A model generated the notes under the pieces. The model searched no databases and was not told the DNA's origin. It saw only the letters and a program-made list of their open reading frames with translations. DNA of 64,000 bases from Tatumella punctata (lineage in GTDB: Bacteria; Pseudomonadota; Gammaproteobacteria; Enterobacterales; Enterobacteriaceae): contig NZ_BAAAFW010000029.1 in assembly GCF_039523735.1 (NCBI RefSeq), positions 62,001-126,000 on the forward strand, read 5' to 3'. Position numbers and translations under genes: made by a program. Below are positions 54,163 to 62,490 of the stretch, piece by piece (within the stretch, counting starts at the first letter, position 1; every line of letters begins with the position of its first letter).

Positions 54163-54378
54163 GGCCCGGAGGAGCCGGCAGGACGCCGGCGATAGCACGG
54201 CTGAGCCATGGACGGCGAATCCGTGCGGTCCGGAAAGACGGAGCGATAAGCGAAGGAACAGCGAGGACTGCGCGAAGGCGTGGATTGTTAAGGCCCGCGC
54301 CCCCGGGCCTTAACCCGTCCGCCGCAGCGCGGCTGCTGAAACTCCGCCACTGATGGCGGAAGGAAGATGCACAGAGCC
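54163..54378. repeat. Repeat module C, copy 2 (216 bp)
   Basis: Reads identical to copy 1 over 216 bp, implying recent duplication or gene conversion. Confidence 0.88.
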
Positions 54379-54616
54379 AGACGTTTACACGGGGAACCGC
54401 TATTCAGAGGTAAAAGGTAATGCCCCGGGCACGGATTGTAAAGGCCCGCGCCACCGGGCCTTAACCCGTCCGCCGCAGTGCGGCTGCTGAAACTCCGCCA
54501 CTGATGGCGGAAGGAAGATGCACAGAGCCAGACATTTACACGGGGAACCGCTATTCAGAGGTAAAAGGTAATGCCCCGGGCACGGATTGTTAAGGCCCGC
54601 GCCCTCGGGCCTTAAC
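54379..54616. repeat. Tandem E-C' repeats next to ilvH
   Basis: A 151-bp unit (E plus the 3' part of C, 54379-54529) is repeated in part at 54530-54616. Each carries the GTAAGGCCCG-type hairpin; the last ends 26 bases before the ilvH stop and may serve as the ilvIH 3' structure. Confidence 0.8.
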
Positions 54617-54642
54617 CAATCAACAAACAAAACATTCCCCTG

Positions 54643-55134
54643 TTAGCCAATGGTACGCTCACCACGCGACAGCCCGATAACCCCGGAACGGACAACTTCA
54701 ACAATTTCTGTCACTCCGCGTAATACATTCAGAAATGCATCCAGTTTATCGCTGCTTCCGGCCAGTTGTACCGTGTACAAAGAGGTACTGACATCAACAA
54801 TCTGTCCGCGGAAAATATCGGCACAACGTTTTACTTCCTCTCGCTGCCCTCCTCCGGCCTGGATCTTAACCAGCATAATTTCACGTTCAACACTGGCCGT
54901 CTGCCCCAGCTCACTGACACGTAAAACATCGACCAGTTTATGCAGCTGTTTTTCAATTTGCTCCAGTACCTTCTCATCGCCTACCGTCTGGATAGTCATT
55001 CGCGATAAGGTCGGATCATCCGTCGGAGCAACAGTCAGACTTTCAATGTTGTAACCACGCTGTGAAAACAGTCCGATAACACGCGATAATGCGCCAGATT
55101 CATTCTCAAGTAATACCGATAAAATACGGCGCAT
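54643..55134 (-). CDS. ilvH: Acetolactate synthase III regulatory subunit
   Basis: Small ACT-domain subunit that activates IlvI and confers valine feedback inhibition. RRILSVLLENESGALSRVIGLF and the G-Y-N-I-E-S-L-T-V motif form the ACT domain; a second C-terminal domain follows. Length 163 residues, as in E. coli. The ATG overlaps the ilvI stop by one base (TAATG). Transcription runs into the repeat array. Confidence 0.97.
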   Translation of the reverse strand: MRRILSVLLENESGALSRVIGLFSQRGYNIESLTVAPTDDPTLSRMTIQTVGDEKVLEQIEKQLHKLVDVLRVSELGQTASVEREIMLVKIQAGGGQREEVKRCADIFRGQIVDVSTSLYTVQLAGSSDKLDAFLNVLRGVTEIVEVVRSGVIGLSRGERTIG

Positions 55135-56855
55135 TATTCAGTCCTCCCGGTTTTACTTAACCACATCTCATTCATTCCACCGCCACGCACCAGCATCGGA
55201 TATACGTGCTCGCTGCCATCAACATGTACATCAGCAAACACTAACCGGCCGCTGGCAACAATTTTCAGCGCTTCGCTCAGTTTTTCATCCAGCATCGCCG
55301 GATCACTGATCGTCATCCCGACGTGTCCGTAGGCTTCAGCCAGACGGACAAAATCCGGTAAAGACTGCATATATGACTGAGAATGACGCCCGGAGTAGAT
55401 CATATCCTGCCATTGCTTAACCATGCCCAGATAGCCGTTATTCAGATTCAGGATCAGTACCGGCAGGTTATACTGTAATGCCGTAGATAATTCCTGAATA
55501 TTCATCTGGATACTGCCATCCCCGGTGACACATACCACAGTCGCTTCCGGTACGGCCATTTTAACACCCAGCGCCGCAGGTAAACCAAAGCCCATGGTGC
55601 CCAGCCCGCCGGAGTTGATCCAGCGACGTGGCTGGTTAAAACGATAATGCAACGCAGCAAACATCTGATGCTGACCGACATCAGAGGTCACATACGCGTC
55701 TCCGCCCGTAAGCCGCCAGAGTGCATCAATTGCCGCCTGTGGTTTGATGGTATCGCCTGAAGGATCAAACGCCAGACAATCACGTGCACGCCAGCCTTCA
55801 ATCTGTTGCCACCAGCCGTCAGTTTCCGGTCCGGCAGCGTCCGCTGAATTCAACAGTTCCAGCATCTGCTGTAATACCTGCCCGGCATCACCGACCACCG
55901 GAATATCTGCAGCAACCGTTTTAGAAATCGAGGCCGGGTCAATATCGATATGGATAATGGTCGCATCAGGGCAGTATTTCGCCAGATTATTGGTCGTCCG
56001 GTCATCGAAACGAACGCCAATAGCAAAAATGACATCCGCATGATGCATCGTCATATTGGCTTCATAAGTACCGTGCATGCCAAGCATACCAACACTTTGC
56101 GGATGTGTTCCGGGAAATGCCCCCAGCCCCATCAGGGTGGTGGTCACCGGAATCTTCAGTGTTTCGGCCAGAGTCAGTAATGCTGTTTCGCAGCCGGAAG
56201 TAATGACCCCGCCCCCGGCGTAAATCACCGGCTGCCGGGCAGCCAGCAAGGTCTGTAATGCGCGCTTAATCTGCCCGCGATGGCCCTGTGTGGTCGGATT
56301 ATAAGAACGCATGGAGACCTGTTCCGGCCAGTGATAAGGCAGTTTTACTGCGGGGTTTAACACATCTTTGGGTAAATCAATAACCACCGGTCCCGGGCGT
56401 CCGGAAGCGGCCAGCCAGAACGCTTTTTTGATCACTTCAGGAATATCTTCGGTACGCTTTACCAGAAAGCTGTGCTTCACTATCGGCCGGGAGATCCCCA
56501 CCATATCGCATTCCTGAAAAGCATCGCTGCCGATCAGCGAAGACGCAACCTGCCCGGAAAGTATCACCATCGGAATCGAGTCCATATACGCCGTAGCTAT
56601 GCCGGTAATGGCATTGGTCGCCCCGGGGCCAGAGGTGACCAGAACCACGCCCGTATCACCGGTGGCCCGCGCCAGTCCATCGGCCATATGTACCGCAGCC
56701 TGCTCATGGCGCACCAGAATATGGTCAATACCTCCGACGGTCTGCAACGCATCGTAAATATCCAGCACCGCGCCTCCGGGATAACCAAAGACCTGCTTTA
56801 TACCCTGGTCAATCAATGACTGAACGACCATTTCGGCTCCTGACAACATCTCCAT
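55134..56855 (-). CDS. ilvI: Acetolactate synthase III catalytic subunit
   Basis: Thiamine-diphosphate and FAD enzyme of valine, leucine and isoleucine synthesis. The catalytic glutamate is in RHEQAAVHMADG, and the ThDP motif runs from GDGSIQMN to LNNGYLGMV. The ATG at 56855 has GGAGG five bases upstream and gives 573 residues (574 in E. coli); a longer in-frame extension lacks homology. In E. coli leuO lies upstream; here it is missing. Confidence 0.97.
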   Translation of the reverse strand: MEMLSGAEMVVQSLIDQGIKQVFGYPGGAVLDIYDALQTVGGIDHILVRHEQAAVHMADGLARATGDTGVVLVTSGPGATNAITGIATAYMDSIPMVILSGQVASSLIGSDAFQECDMVGISRPIVKHSFLVKRTEDIPEVIKKAFWLAASGRPGPVVIDLPKDVLNPAVKLPYHWPEQVSMRSYNPTTQGHRGQIKRALQTLLAARQPVIYAGGGVITSGCETALLTLAETLKIPVTTTLMGLGAFPGTHPQSVGMLGMHGTYEANMTMHHADVIFAIGVRFDDRTTNNLAKYCPDATIIHIDIDPASISKTVAADIPVVGDAGQVLQQMLELLNSADAAGPETDGWWQQIEGWRARDCLAFDPSGDTIKPQAAIDALWRLTGGDAYVTSDVGQHQMFAALHYRFNQPRRWINSGGLGTMGFGLPAALGVKMAVPEATVVCVTGDGSIQMNIQELSTALQYNLPVLILNLNNGYLGMVKQWQDMIYSGRHSQSYMQSLPDFVRLAEAYGHVGMTISDPAMLDEKLSEALKIVASGRLVFADVHVDGSEHVYPMLVRGGGMNEMWLSKTGRTE

Positions 56856-57520
56856 TTTTGCCTCCAGGCGATAACTCAAATTACGCACATGCATAACTGA
56901 CAAACGGTAACCTTCCACCCTTTTGCTGCGGAATAAAGATCGGAAACTTACAGCGGAGTCAGCCTGTCAGTTTATCGCTGCATAGTGTTCATTCAGGGGA
57001 AGACAGCATTTATTATCTGCATTTCATCCGGCTAACATAACCGCAGAAATGGTGTCAGGCAAACCGGCTGCTGATTAACAGCGGTAATTATTTTATAAAA
57101 ATTACTGCCATTTCAGCGGACAGCCAAAGAATAAAGCTACTGACATAATTATTAGTAGTTAAATATTCTGCCTTTATAACCTGATACAGATAATAATGAA
57201 ATTTACCGATACTGCCCCCGGAAATATGACAGTGCCCTGCTCCGCATATTTACACGGTAATAAATTTATTCTCTGATAAACCATAGTAATTCAATATATT
57301 TCACTAGTATAAAGCTTAGTAGCCGTCATTTACCTCGACAAAATCGCCAATAAAAAACAATAAATATCAATAAATTATACCAGAAACCCTGACTTATACT
57401 GTCTCGAAGCACAGGACCCTGATGGCAGATAAATTGTTGTCCCCTGACACTCCTCTTTTTGGGCCGGTTAATCCAGAACATTACTCTGTTATGGGGAATT
57501 AAATAGCCCTTTACTTTAGG
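56856..57520. other. AT-rich ilvI-leuA intergenic region (leuO position)
   Basis: About 660 bases between divergent ilvIH and leuLABCD without leuO or any remnant I can identify. The part from 57060 to 57420 is strongly AT-rich, as expected for Lrp and H-NS sites that act on ilvIH in E. coli; no exact site can be assigned. The ilvIH promoter must lie near 56900-57000. Confidence 0.55.
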
Positions 57521-57549
57521 TTGACATGAAGAACAGATTCCAGTACCAA
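57521..57549 (+). promoter_or_regulatory. leu operon promoter
   Basis: TTGACA (57521-57526) and TACCAA (57544-57549) with a 17-base spacer. The context TTGACAT ... TCCAGTA resembles the E. coli leu promoter. The leader peptide begins 33 bases further on. Confidence 0.75.
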
Positions 57550-57582
57550 TATATACATACTTAATTTCCGGGGTCTGAACAG

Positions 57583-57666
57583 ATGATTCATTTTAACCTC
57601 CTTCCAGGACTACTCCTTCTCGCATTAAATATGCGCGGTAGTTCTGTGGGCGGAATCAAAAAATGA
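57583..57666 (+). CDS. leuL: leu operon leader peptide
   Basis: Twenty-seven-residue attenuator peptide starting MIHFNLLPGLLLLALNMRG. It has seven leucine codons, including four in a row at residues 10-13 (CTA CTC CTT CTC), with the rare CTA among them, as in E. coli LeuL. Ribosome stalling at these codons when charged tRNA-Leu is scarce prevents the downstream terminator from forming. Confidence 0.9.
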   Translation: MIHFNLLPGLLLLALNMRGSSVGGIKK

Positions 57667-57685
57667 TTCGGGCCTGATAACAGAA

Positions 57686-57713
57686 AAACCCGCGCCGCAG
57701 CGCGGGTTTTTTT
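57686..57713 (+). terminator. leu attenuator terminator
   Basis: Stem CCCGCGC / GCGCGGG extended by A-T pairs, four-base loop, then seven Us. It lies 19 bases after the leuL stop and 43 before leuA. Confidence 0.92.
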
Positions 57714-57756
57714 ATGCCCGCAGCCAGGTGCAGTAAAATACTAAAGGAATCTACTG

Positions 57757-59322
57757 ATGAGCGAGCAAGTCATTATTTTTGATACAACATTACGTGACGG
57801 TGAACAGGCGTTACAGGCCAGCCTGAGTGTCAAAGAAAAATTACAAATTGCTCTGGCACTGGAAAGGATGAAAGTCGATGTTATGGAAGTCGGCTTTCCC
57901 GTCTCCTCTCCGGGTGACTTTGAATCGGTTCAGACCATTGCCCGGACTATTAAAAACAGCCGCGTCTGCGGACTGGCGCGTTGTGTGGAAAAAGATATTG
58001 ACGCGGCCGCTGAAGCCCTGCGGGTGGCCGACGCTTTCCGTATCCACACCTTTATTGCAACCTCTCCGATGCACATTGCCACCAAGCTGCGCAGTACCCT
58101 GCCGGAAGTGATCGAACGTGCGGTGCATATGATTAAACATGCCCGTAACTATACAGATGATGTGGAGTTTTCCTGCGAAGATGGCGGCCGGACTCCGATA
58201 GATGATTTGTGCCGGGTTGTGGAGGCCGCAATTAATGCCGGAGCCCGTACCATCAATATCCCTGACACTGTCGGTTATACCCTGCCCCATGAATATGCCA
58301 ATATTATCTCAGCGTTAACTCAGCGTGTTCCTAATATTCATAAAGCTATTTTGTCCGTGCATACTCATGATGATTTAGGGATGGCAGTCGGTAACGCCGT
58401 CGCTGCCGTTCAGGCGGGAGCCCGTCAGGTGGAGGGAACCCTGAATGGCCTGGGTGAACGTGCCGGTAACTGTGCGCTGGAAGAAGTCATTATGGCGATC
58501 AAAACCCGCCAGCAAATACTGAACGTTAGCACCCGCATCAATCATCAGGAAATTTACCGTACCAGCCAGATTGTCAGTCAGATTTGTAATATGCCAATTC
58601 CAGCCAATAAAGCTGTGGTCGGGAGCAATGCTTTCGCACACTCCTCCGGTATTCACCAGGACGGTGTGCTGAAAAACCGTGAAAACTACGAAATCATGAC
58701 CCCCGAATCGATTGGTCTGAACCAGATACAGTTAAACCTGACCTCCCGTTCCGGCCGCGCCGCAGTGAAGCATCGTATGGAAGAGATGGGATACACAGAA
58801 GCTGATTATGATGCAGCCGCTTTATATGATGCCTTCCTGAAACTGGCCGACAAAAAAGGCCAAATCTTCGACTACGACCTGGAAGCACTGGCGTTCATCA
58901 ATAAGCAGAATGAAGAACACGACCATTTCAGCTTACAGGATTTTAATGTGCAGTCAGGGTCCAATATTACGGCTACGGCCTCAGTAAAACTGGCCTGTGG
59001 CAACGATATTAAAGAAGAAGCAGCCACAGGTAATGGTCCGGTTGATGCGGTATATCAGGCAATTAACCGTATTACCGGTTATCAGGCAGAACTGGTGAAA
59101 TACCAGTTATCCGCCAAAGGTCATGGTGAGAATGCTCTGGGGCAGGTCGATATTGTGATTAGCTATAACCACCGTAAATTCCATGGTGTCGGCCTGGCGA
59201 CGGATATTGTTGAGTCCTCAGCCACAGCGATGGTCAACGCCCTGAATAATATCTGGCAGGCAAAGCAGGTAGAAAAAGAATTGCAGCGTAAATCAAAGAA
59301 TGAAGCTAAGGAAACCGTGTAA
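57757..59322 (+). CDS. leuA: 2-isopropylmalate synthase
   Basis: First committed leucine enzyme: condenses acetyl-CoA with 2-ketoisovalerate. The catalytic TIM barrel starts IIFDTTLRDGEQALQASLS; metal ligands include the D of TTLRDGEQ and HTHDDLGMAVGN. The C-terminal regulatory domain (VKLACGNDIKEEAATGNGPVDA) binds leucine. Length 521 residues (523 in E. coli). First gene of leuABCD, two bases before leuB. Confidence 0.97.
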   Translation: MSEQVIIFDTTLRDGEQALQASLSVKEKLQIALALERMKVDVMEVGFPVSSPGDFESVQTIARTIKNSRVCGLARCVEKDIDAAAEALRVADAFRIHTFIATSPMHIATKLRSTLPEVIERAVHMIKHARNYTDDVEFSCEDGGRTPIDDLCRVVEAAINAGARTINIPDTVGYTLPHEYANIISALTQRVPNIHKAILSVHTHDDLGMAVGNAVAAVQAGARQVEGTLNGLGERAGNCALEEVIMAIKTRQQILNVSTRINHQEIYRTSQIVSQICNMPIPANKAVVGSNAFAHSSGIHQDGVLKNRENYEIMTPESIGLNQIQLNLTSRSGRAAVKHRMEEMGYTEADYDAAALYDAFLKLADKKGQIFDYDLEALAFINKQNEEHDHFSLQDFNVQSGSNITATASVKLACGNDIKEEAATGNGPVDAVYQAINRITGYQAELVKYQLSAKGHGENALGQVDIVISYNHRKFHGVGLATDIVESSATAMVNALNNIWQAKQVEKELQRKSKNEAKETV

Positions 59323-59324
59323 TT

Positions 59325-60416
59325 ATGTCTACGTCCTTCCATATTGCAGTATTACCGGGTGATGGTATTGGTCCGGAAGTGATGACCCAGGCTCTGAAAG
59401 TTCTGGCTGCCATCCGTGAACGTTTTTCCATTAACATCACAACCGCGCAGTATGATGTTGGTGGTATCGCTATTGATAACCACGGTCAGCCACTGCCCCC
59501 GGAAACACTGGCAGGATGTGAACAGGCCGATGCCGTATTATTTGGTTCCGTCGGTGGCCCGAAATGGCAGCATCTGCCGCCCGACGGGCAGCCAGAGCGT
59601 GGCGCACTGTTACCATTACGTAAACACTTCAAATTATTCAGTAACCTGCGCCCGGCGGCCTTGTATCACGGGCTGGAAGCTTTCTGCCCGCTGCGCAGCG
59701 ATATTGCGGCCCGCGGTTTCGATATTTTATGCGTCCGTGAATTAACTGGCGGGATCTATTTCGGCCAGCCGAAAGGACGTGACGGGCGCGGTGATCAGCT
59801 GCGTGCATTCGATACAGAAGTTTACCACCGCTATGAAATCGAGCGTATTGCCCGGCTGGCGTTTGAATCCGCAGCAAAACGCCGCGGGAAAGTCACCTCG
59901 GTCGATAAAGCTAACGTATTGCAGTCTTCCATCCTGTGGCGTGAAACGGTCAGCGAAATCGCCAAAGAATACCCGGCGATCGAACTGGAACATATCTACA
60001 TTGATAACGCGACCATGCAGTTAATCAAAGATCCTTCCCAGTTTGATGTGCTGCTGTGTTCCAATTTGTTTGGCGACATCCTGTCGGATGAATGTGCGAT
60101 GATCACCGGGTCGATGGGCATGCTGCCATCAGCCAGTCTGAATGAGCAGGGCTTTGGTTTATATGAGCCAGCCGGGGGTTCAGCACCGGATATTGCCGGT
60201 CAGAACATTGCCAATCCGATTGCTCAGATCCTGTCCCTGTCCCTGTTGTTACGTTACAGCCTGAATGCCGGTGATGCCGCTGACAGTATCGAGCAGGCTG
60301 TCAACCGTGCGCTGGAAGAAGGTTTCCGTACCCGTGATCTGGCAGGTCAGGGACCGGCTGTCAGTACTGATGAGATGGGCGATATCATTGCCCGGTTTAT
60401 TACCGGAGAAAAATAA
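59325..60416 (+). CDS. leuB: 3-isopropylmalate dehydrogenase
   Basis: NAD-dependent oxidative decarboxylase of leucine synthesis. It has LPGDGIGPEVM at the N-terminus, the substrate-binding RELTGGIYFG, and the signature NLFGDILSDECAMITGSMGMLPSA split across the metal and NAD sites. Length 363 residues, as in E. coli. Ends three bases before leuC. Confidence 0.97.
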   Translation: MSTSFHIAVLPGDGIGPEVMTQALKVLAAIRERFSINITTAQYDVGGIAIDNHGQPLPPETLAGCEQADAVLFGSVGGPKWQHLPPDGQPERGALLPLRKHFKLFSNLRPAALYHGLEAFCPLRSDIAARGFDILCVRELTGGIYFGQPKGRDGRGDQLRAFDTEVYHRYEIERIARLAFESAAKRRGKVTSVDKANVLQSSILWRETVSEIAKEYPAIELEHIYIDNATMQLIKDPSQFDVLLCSNLFGDILSDECAMITGSMGMLPSASLNEQGFGLYEPAGGSAPDIAGQNIANPIAQILSLSLLLRYSLNAGDAADSIEQAVNRALEEGFRTRDLAGQGPAVSTDEMGDIIARFITGEK

Positions 60417-60419
60417 AAA

Positions 60420-61820
60420 ATGAGCAAAACATTATACCAGAAGTTATTTGATGCACATGTCGTCTACGAAGCCGAAAACGAAACACCTTTACTGTATATC
60501 GATCGCCATTTAGTCCATGAAGTCACCTCTCCGCAGGCATTCGATGGCCTGCGCGCTCAGGGCCGCCCTTTGCGCCAGCCATCAAAAACCTTCGCGACAA
60601 TGGACCACAACGTGTCCACTCAGACCCGTGATATTAATGCATCCGGTGAGATGGCCCGCATCCAGATGCAGGAACTGATCAAAAACTGTGAGGAATTCGG
60701 TGTTCAGCTGTATGACCTGAACCACCCTTATCAGGGGATAGTCCATGTGATTGGGCCCGAGCAGGGCATGACGTTGCCGGGCATGACTATCGTCTGCGGA
60801 GATTCCCACACCGCGACTCATGGTGCGTTCGGATCGCTGGCATTCGGGATCGGTACTTCTGAAGTTGAACATGTGATGGCCACCCAGACCCTGAAACAGG
60901 GCCGGGCTAAAACCATGAAAATTGAAGTGACAGGTCAGGCGGCTGCCGGTATCACGGCTAAAGATATCGTGCTGGCCGTGATCGGTAAAACCGGCAGTGC
61001 CGGGGGTACCGGTCATGTTGTCGAGTTCTGCGGCCCGGCCATCGAAGCCCTGAGCATGGAAGGTCGTATGACCCTGTGTAATATGGCCATCGAGATGGGC
61101 GCAAAAGCAGGCCTGGTTGCCCCTGACGAAACGACCTTTAATTACCTGAAAGGCCGCCAGTTTTCCCCGACCGGTGAACAATGGGCACAGGCCGTAAATT
61201 ACTGGCAGAGCCTGAAGTCAGATAAAGATGCGGTATTTGATAGTATCGTGACCCTGGATGCGGCAGATATTGCCCCTCAGGTCACCTGGGGGACCAACCC
61301 GGGCCAGGTCATTGCCATTAACCAGCCAATTCCGGCACCTGAGTCTTTCAGTGACCCGGTTGAGCGCGCCTCCGCGGCGAAAGCACTGGCCTATATGGGA
61401 CTGGATGCCGGTATCCCGCTGACAGAAGTCAGTATTGATAAAGTGTTTATCGGTTCCTGTACCAATTCACGTATCGAAGACTTACGTGCCGCTGCCGCTG
61501 TCGCCAAAGGACGTAAAGTGGCACCGGGCATAGTCGCGATGGTGGTGCCCGGTTCCGGTCCGGTCAAAGCACAGGCCGAAGCCGAGGGGCTGGATAAAAT
61601 ATTTACCGATGCCGGCTTTGAATGGCGTCTGCCCGGCTGCTCAATGTGTCTGGCGATGAATAACGACCGGCTGAACGCGGGGGAACGTTGTGCATCCACC
61701 AGTAACCGTAACTTTGAAGGCCGTCAGGGCCGTGGCGGGCGCACTCACCTGGTCAGCCCGGCAATGGCTGCCGCAGCTGCGGTGACCGGCCGTTTTGCTG
61801 ACATCCGTGAACTGAACTAA
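60420..61820 (+). CDS. leuC: 3-isopropylmalate dehydratase large subunit
   Basis: Aconitase-family subunit that holds a [4Fe-4S] cluster. Cluster cysteines are in GSCTNSRIEDL and CSMCLAMN; TMDHNVSTQ and CGDSHTATHGAFG are typical. Length 466 residues, as in E. coli. It works with LeuD to isomerise isopropylmalate. Confidence 0.97.
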   Translation: MSKTLYQKLFDAHVVYEAENETPLLYIDRHLVHEVTSPQAFDGLRAQGRPLRQPSKTFATMDHNVSTQTRDINASGEMARIQMQELIKNCEEFGVQLYDLNHPYQGIVHVIGPEQGMTLPGMTIVCGDSHTATHGAFGSLAFGIGTSEVEHVMATQTLKQGRAKTMKIEVTGQAAAGITAKDIVLAVIGKTGSAGGTGHVVEFCGPAIEALSMEGRMTLCNMAIEMGAKAGLVAPDETTFNYLKGRQFSPTGEQWAQAVNYWQSLKSDKDAVFDSIVTLDAADIAPQVTWGTNPGQVIAINQPIPAPESFSDPVERASAAKALAYMGLDAGIPLTEVSIDKVFIGSCTNSRIEDLRAAAAVAKGRKVAPGIVAMVVPGSGPVKAQAEAEGLDKIFTDAGFEWRLPGCSMCLAMNNDRLNAGERCASTSNRNFEGRQGRGGRTHLVSPAMAAAAAVTGRFADIRELN

Positions 61821-61830
61821 GGAGCTGTTG

Positions 61831-62436
61831 ATGGCCACTAAATTTATCCGACATACTGGTATTGTTGCGCCGCTGGATGCAGCCAACGTCGATACAGATG
61901 CCATTATTCCCAAACAGTTTTTACAGAAAGTGACCCGCACCGGGTTTGGTCAGCATTTGTTTAATGACTGGCGTTTTCTGGATGACGCAGGACAAGTCCC
62001 GAATCCGGAGTTTGTGCTGAATAAACCGCAATTCAAAGGTGCCAGTATTTTGCTGGCCCGCGAGAACTTTGGTTGTGGATCGTCCCGTGAGCATGCCCCC
62101 TGGGCCCTGACCGATTTTGGTTTCCGTACCGTTATCGCGCCTGCTTTTGCCGATATTTTTTATGGCAACAGCTTTAATAACCAGCTGTTACCGGTGATCC
62201 TGACAGAAGAGCAAGTGGATGAACTGTTCCGTCTGGTGGCAGAACAGCCGGGCATCGAATTTGTGGTGGATTTGGAAAACCTGGAAGTGATTGCCGGCGG
62301 GAAACATTATCCGTTCACCCTCGACAGCTTCCGTCGTCATTGCATGCTGAACGGTTTAGACAGTATCGGTCTGACTCTGCAACATGAATCTGCTATTGCC
62401 GATTACGAAACCCGCCAGCCTGCGTTTTTACGTTAA
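61831..62436 (+). CDS. leuD: 3-isopropylmalate dehydratase small subunit
   Basis: Swivelling-domain partner of LeuC. Conserved LDAANVDTDAIIPKQFLQ and NFGCGSSREHAPWAL are present. The ATG at 61831 (with AAGGAG upstream) gives 201 residues, the E. coli length; a TTG directly before it is not needed. Last gene of leuABCD, ten bases after leuC. Confidence 0.97.
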   Translation: MATKFIRHTGIVAPLDAANVDTDAIIPKQFLQKVTRTGFGQHLFNDWRFLDDAGQVPNPEFVLNKPQFKGASILLARENFGCGSSREHAPWALTDFGFRTVIAPAFADIFYGNSFNNQLLPVILTEEQVDELFRLVAEQPGIEFVVDLENLEVIAGGKHYPFTLDSFRRHCMLNGLDSIGLTLQHESAIADYETRQPAFLR

Positions 62437-62462
62437 TCCGGCATCAGGTCACGGTTTTTAGC

Positions 62463-62490
62463 CGATCCCCCGCCCTGCTGGCGGGGGATC
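62463..62490. terminator. Shared hairpin between leuD and setA
   Basis: GATCCCCCGCC / GGCGGGGGATC stem with a five-base loop between convergent genes; it touches the setA stop codon. No U-tract on either strand, so it may act by protecting mRNA ends. Confidence 0.6.

Larger units (their letters stand above)
52454..54616. repeat. Mosaic repeat array between ilvH and cra
   Basis: About 2.2 kb of GC-rich sequence built from recurring modules A (139 bp, five copies), B (117 bp, three), C (216 bp, two full and two partial), D (129 bp, two), E (about 61 bp, two) and a 52-bp head h (two clear copies). The order is h-A-A-B-C-A'-h-A-B-D-A-B-D-C-E-C'-E-C'. Units A-B-D recur as a 385-bp block with a 407-bp period. 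The frames found in it are simply the repeats read through. No transposase, terminal inverted repeats or target duplication is visible. Confidence 0.9.

Noticed and set aside
52454..54616. CRISPR array or integron cassettes
   Set aside because: Repeats are 60-216 bp, without uniform short repeats and spacers, and without cas genes, an integrase or attC-like sites.
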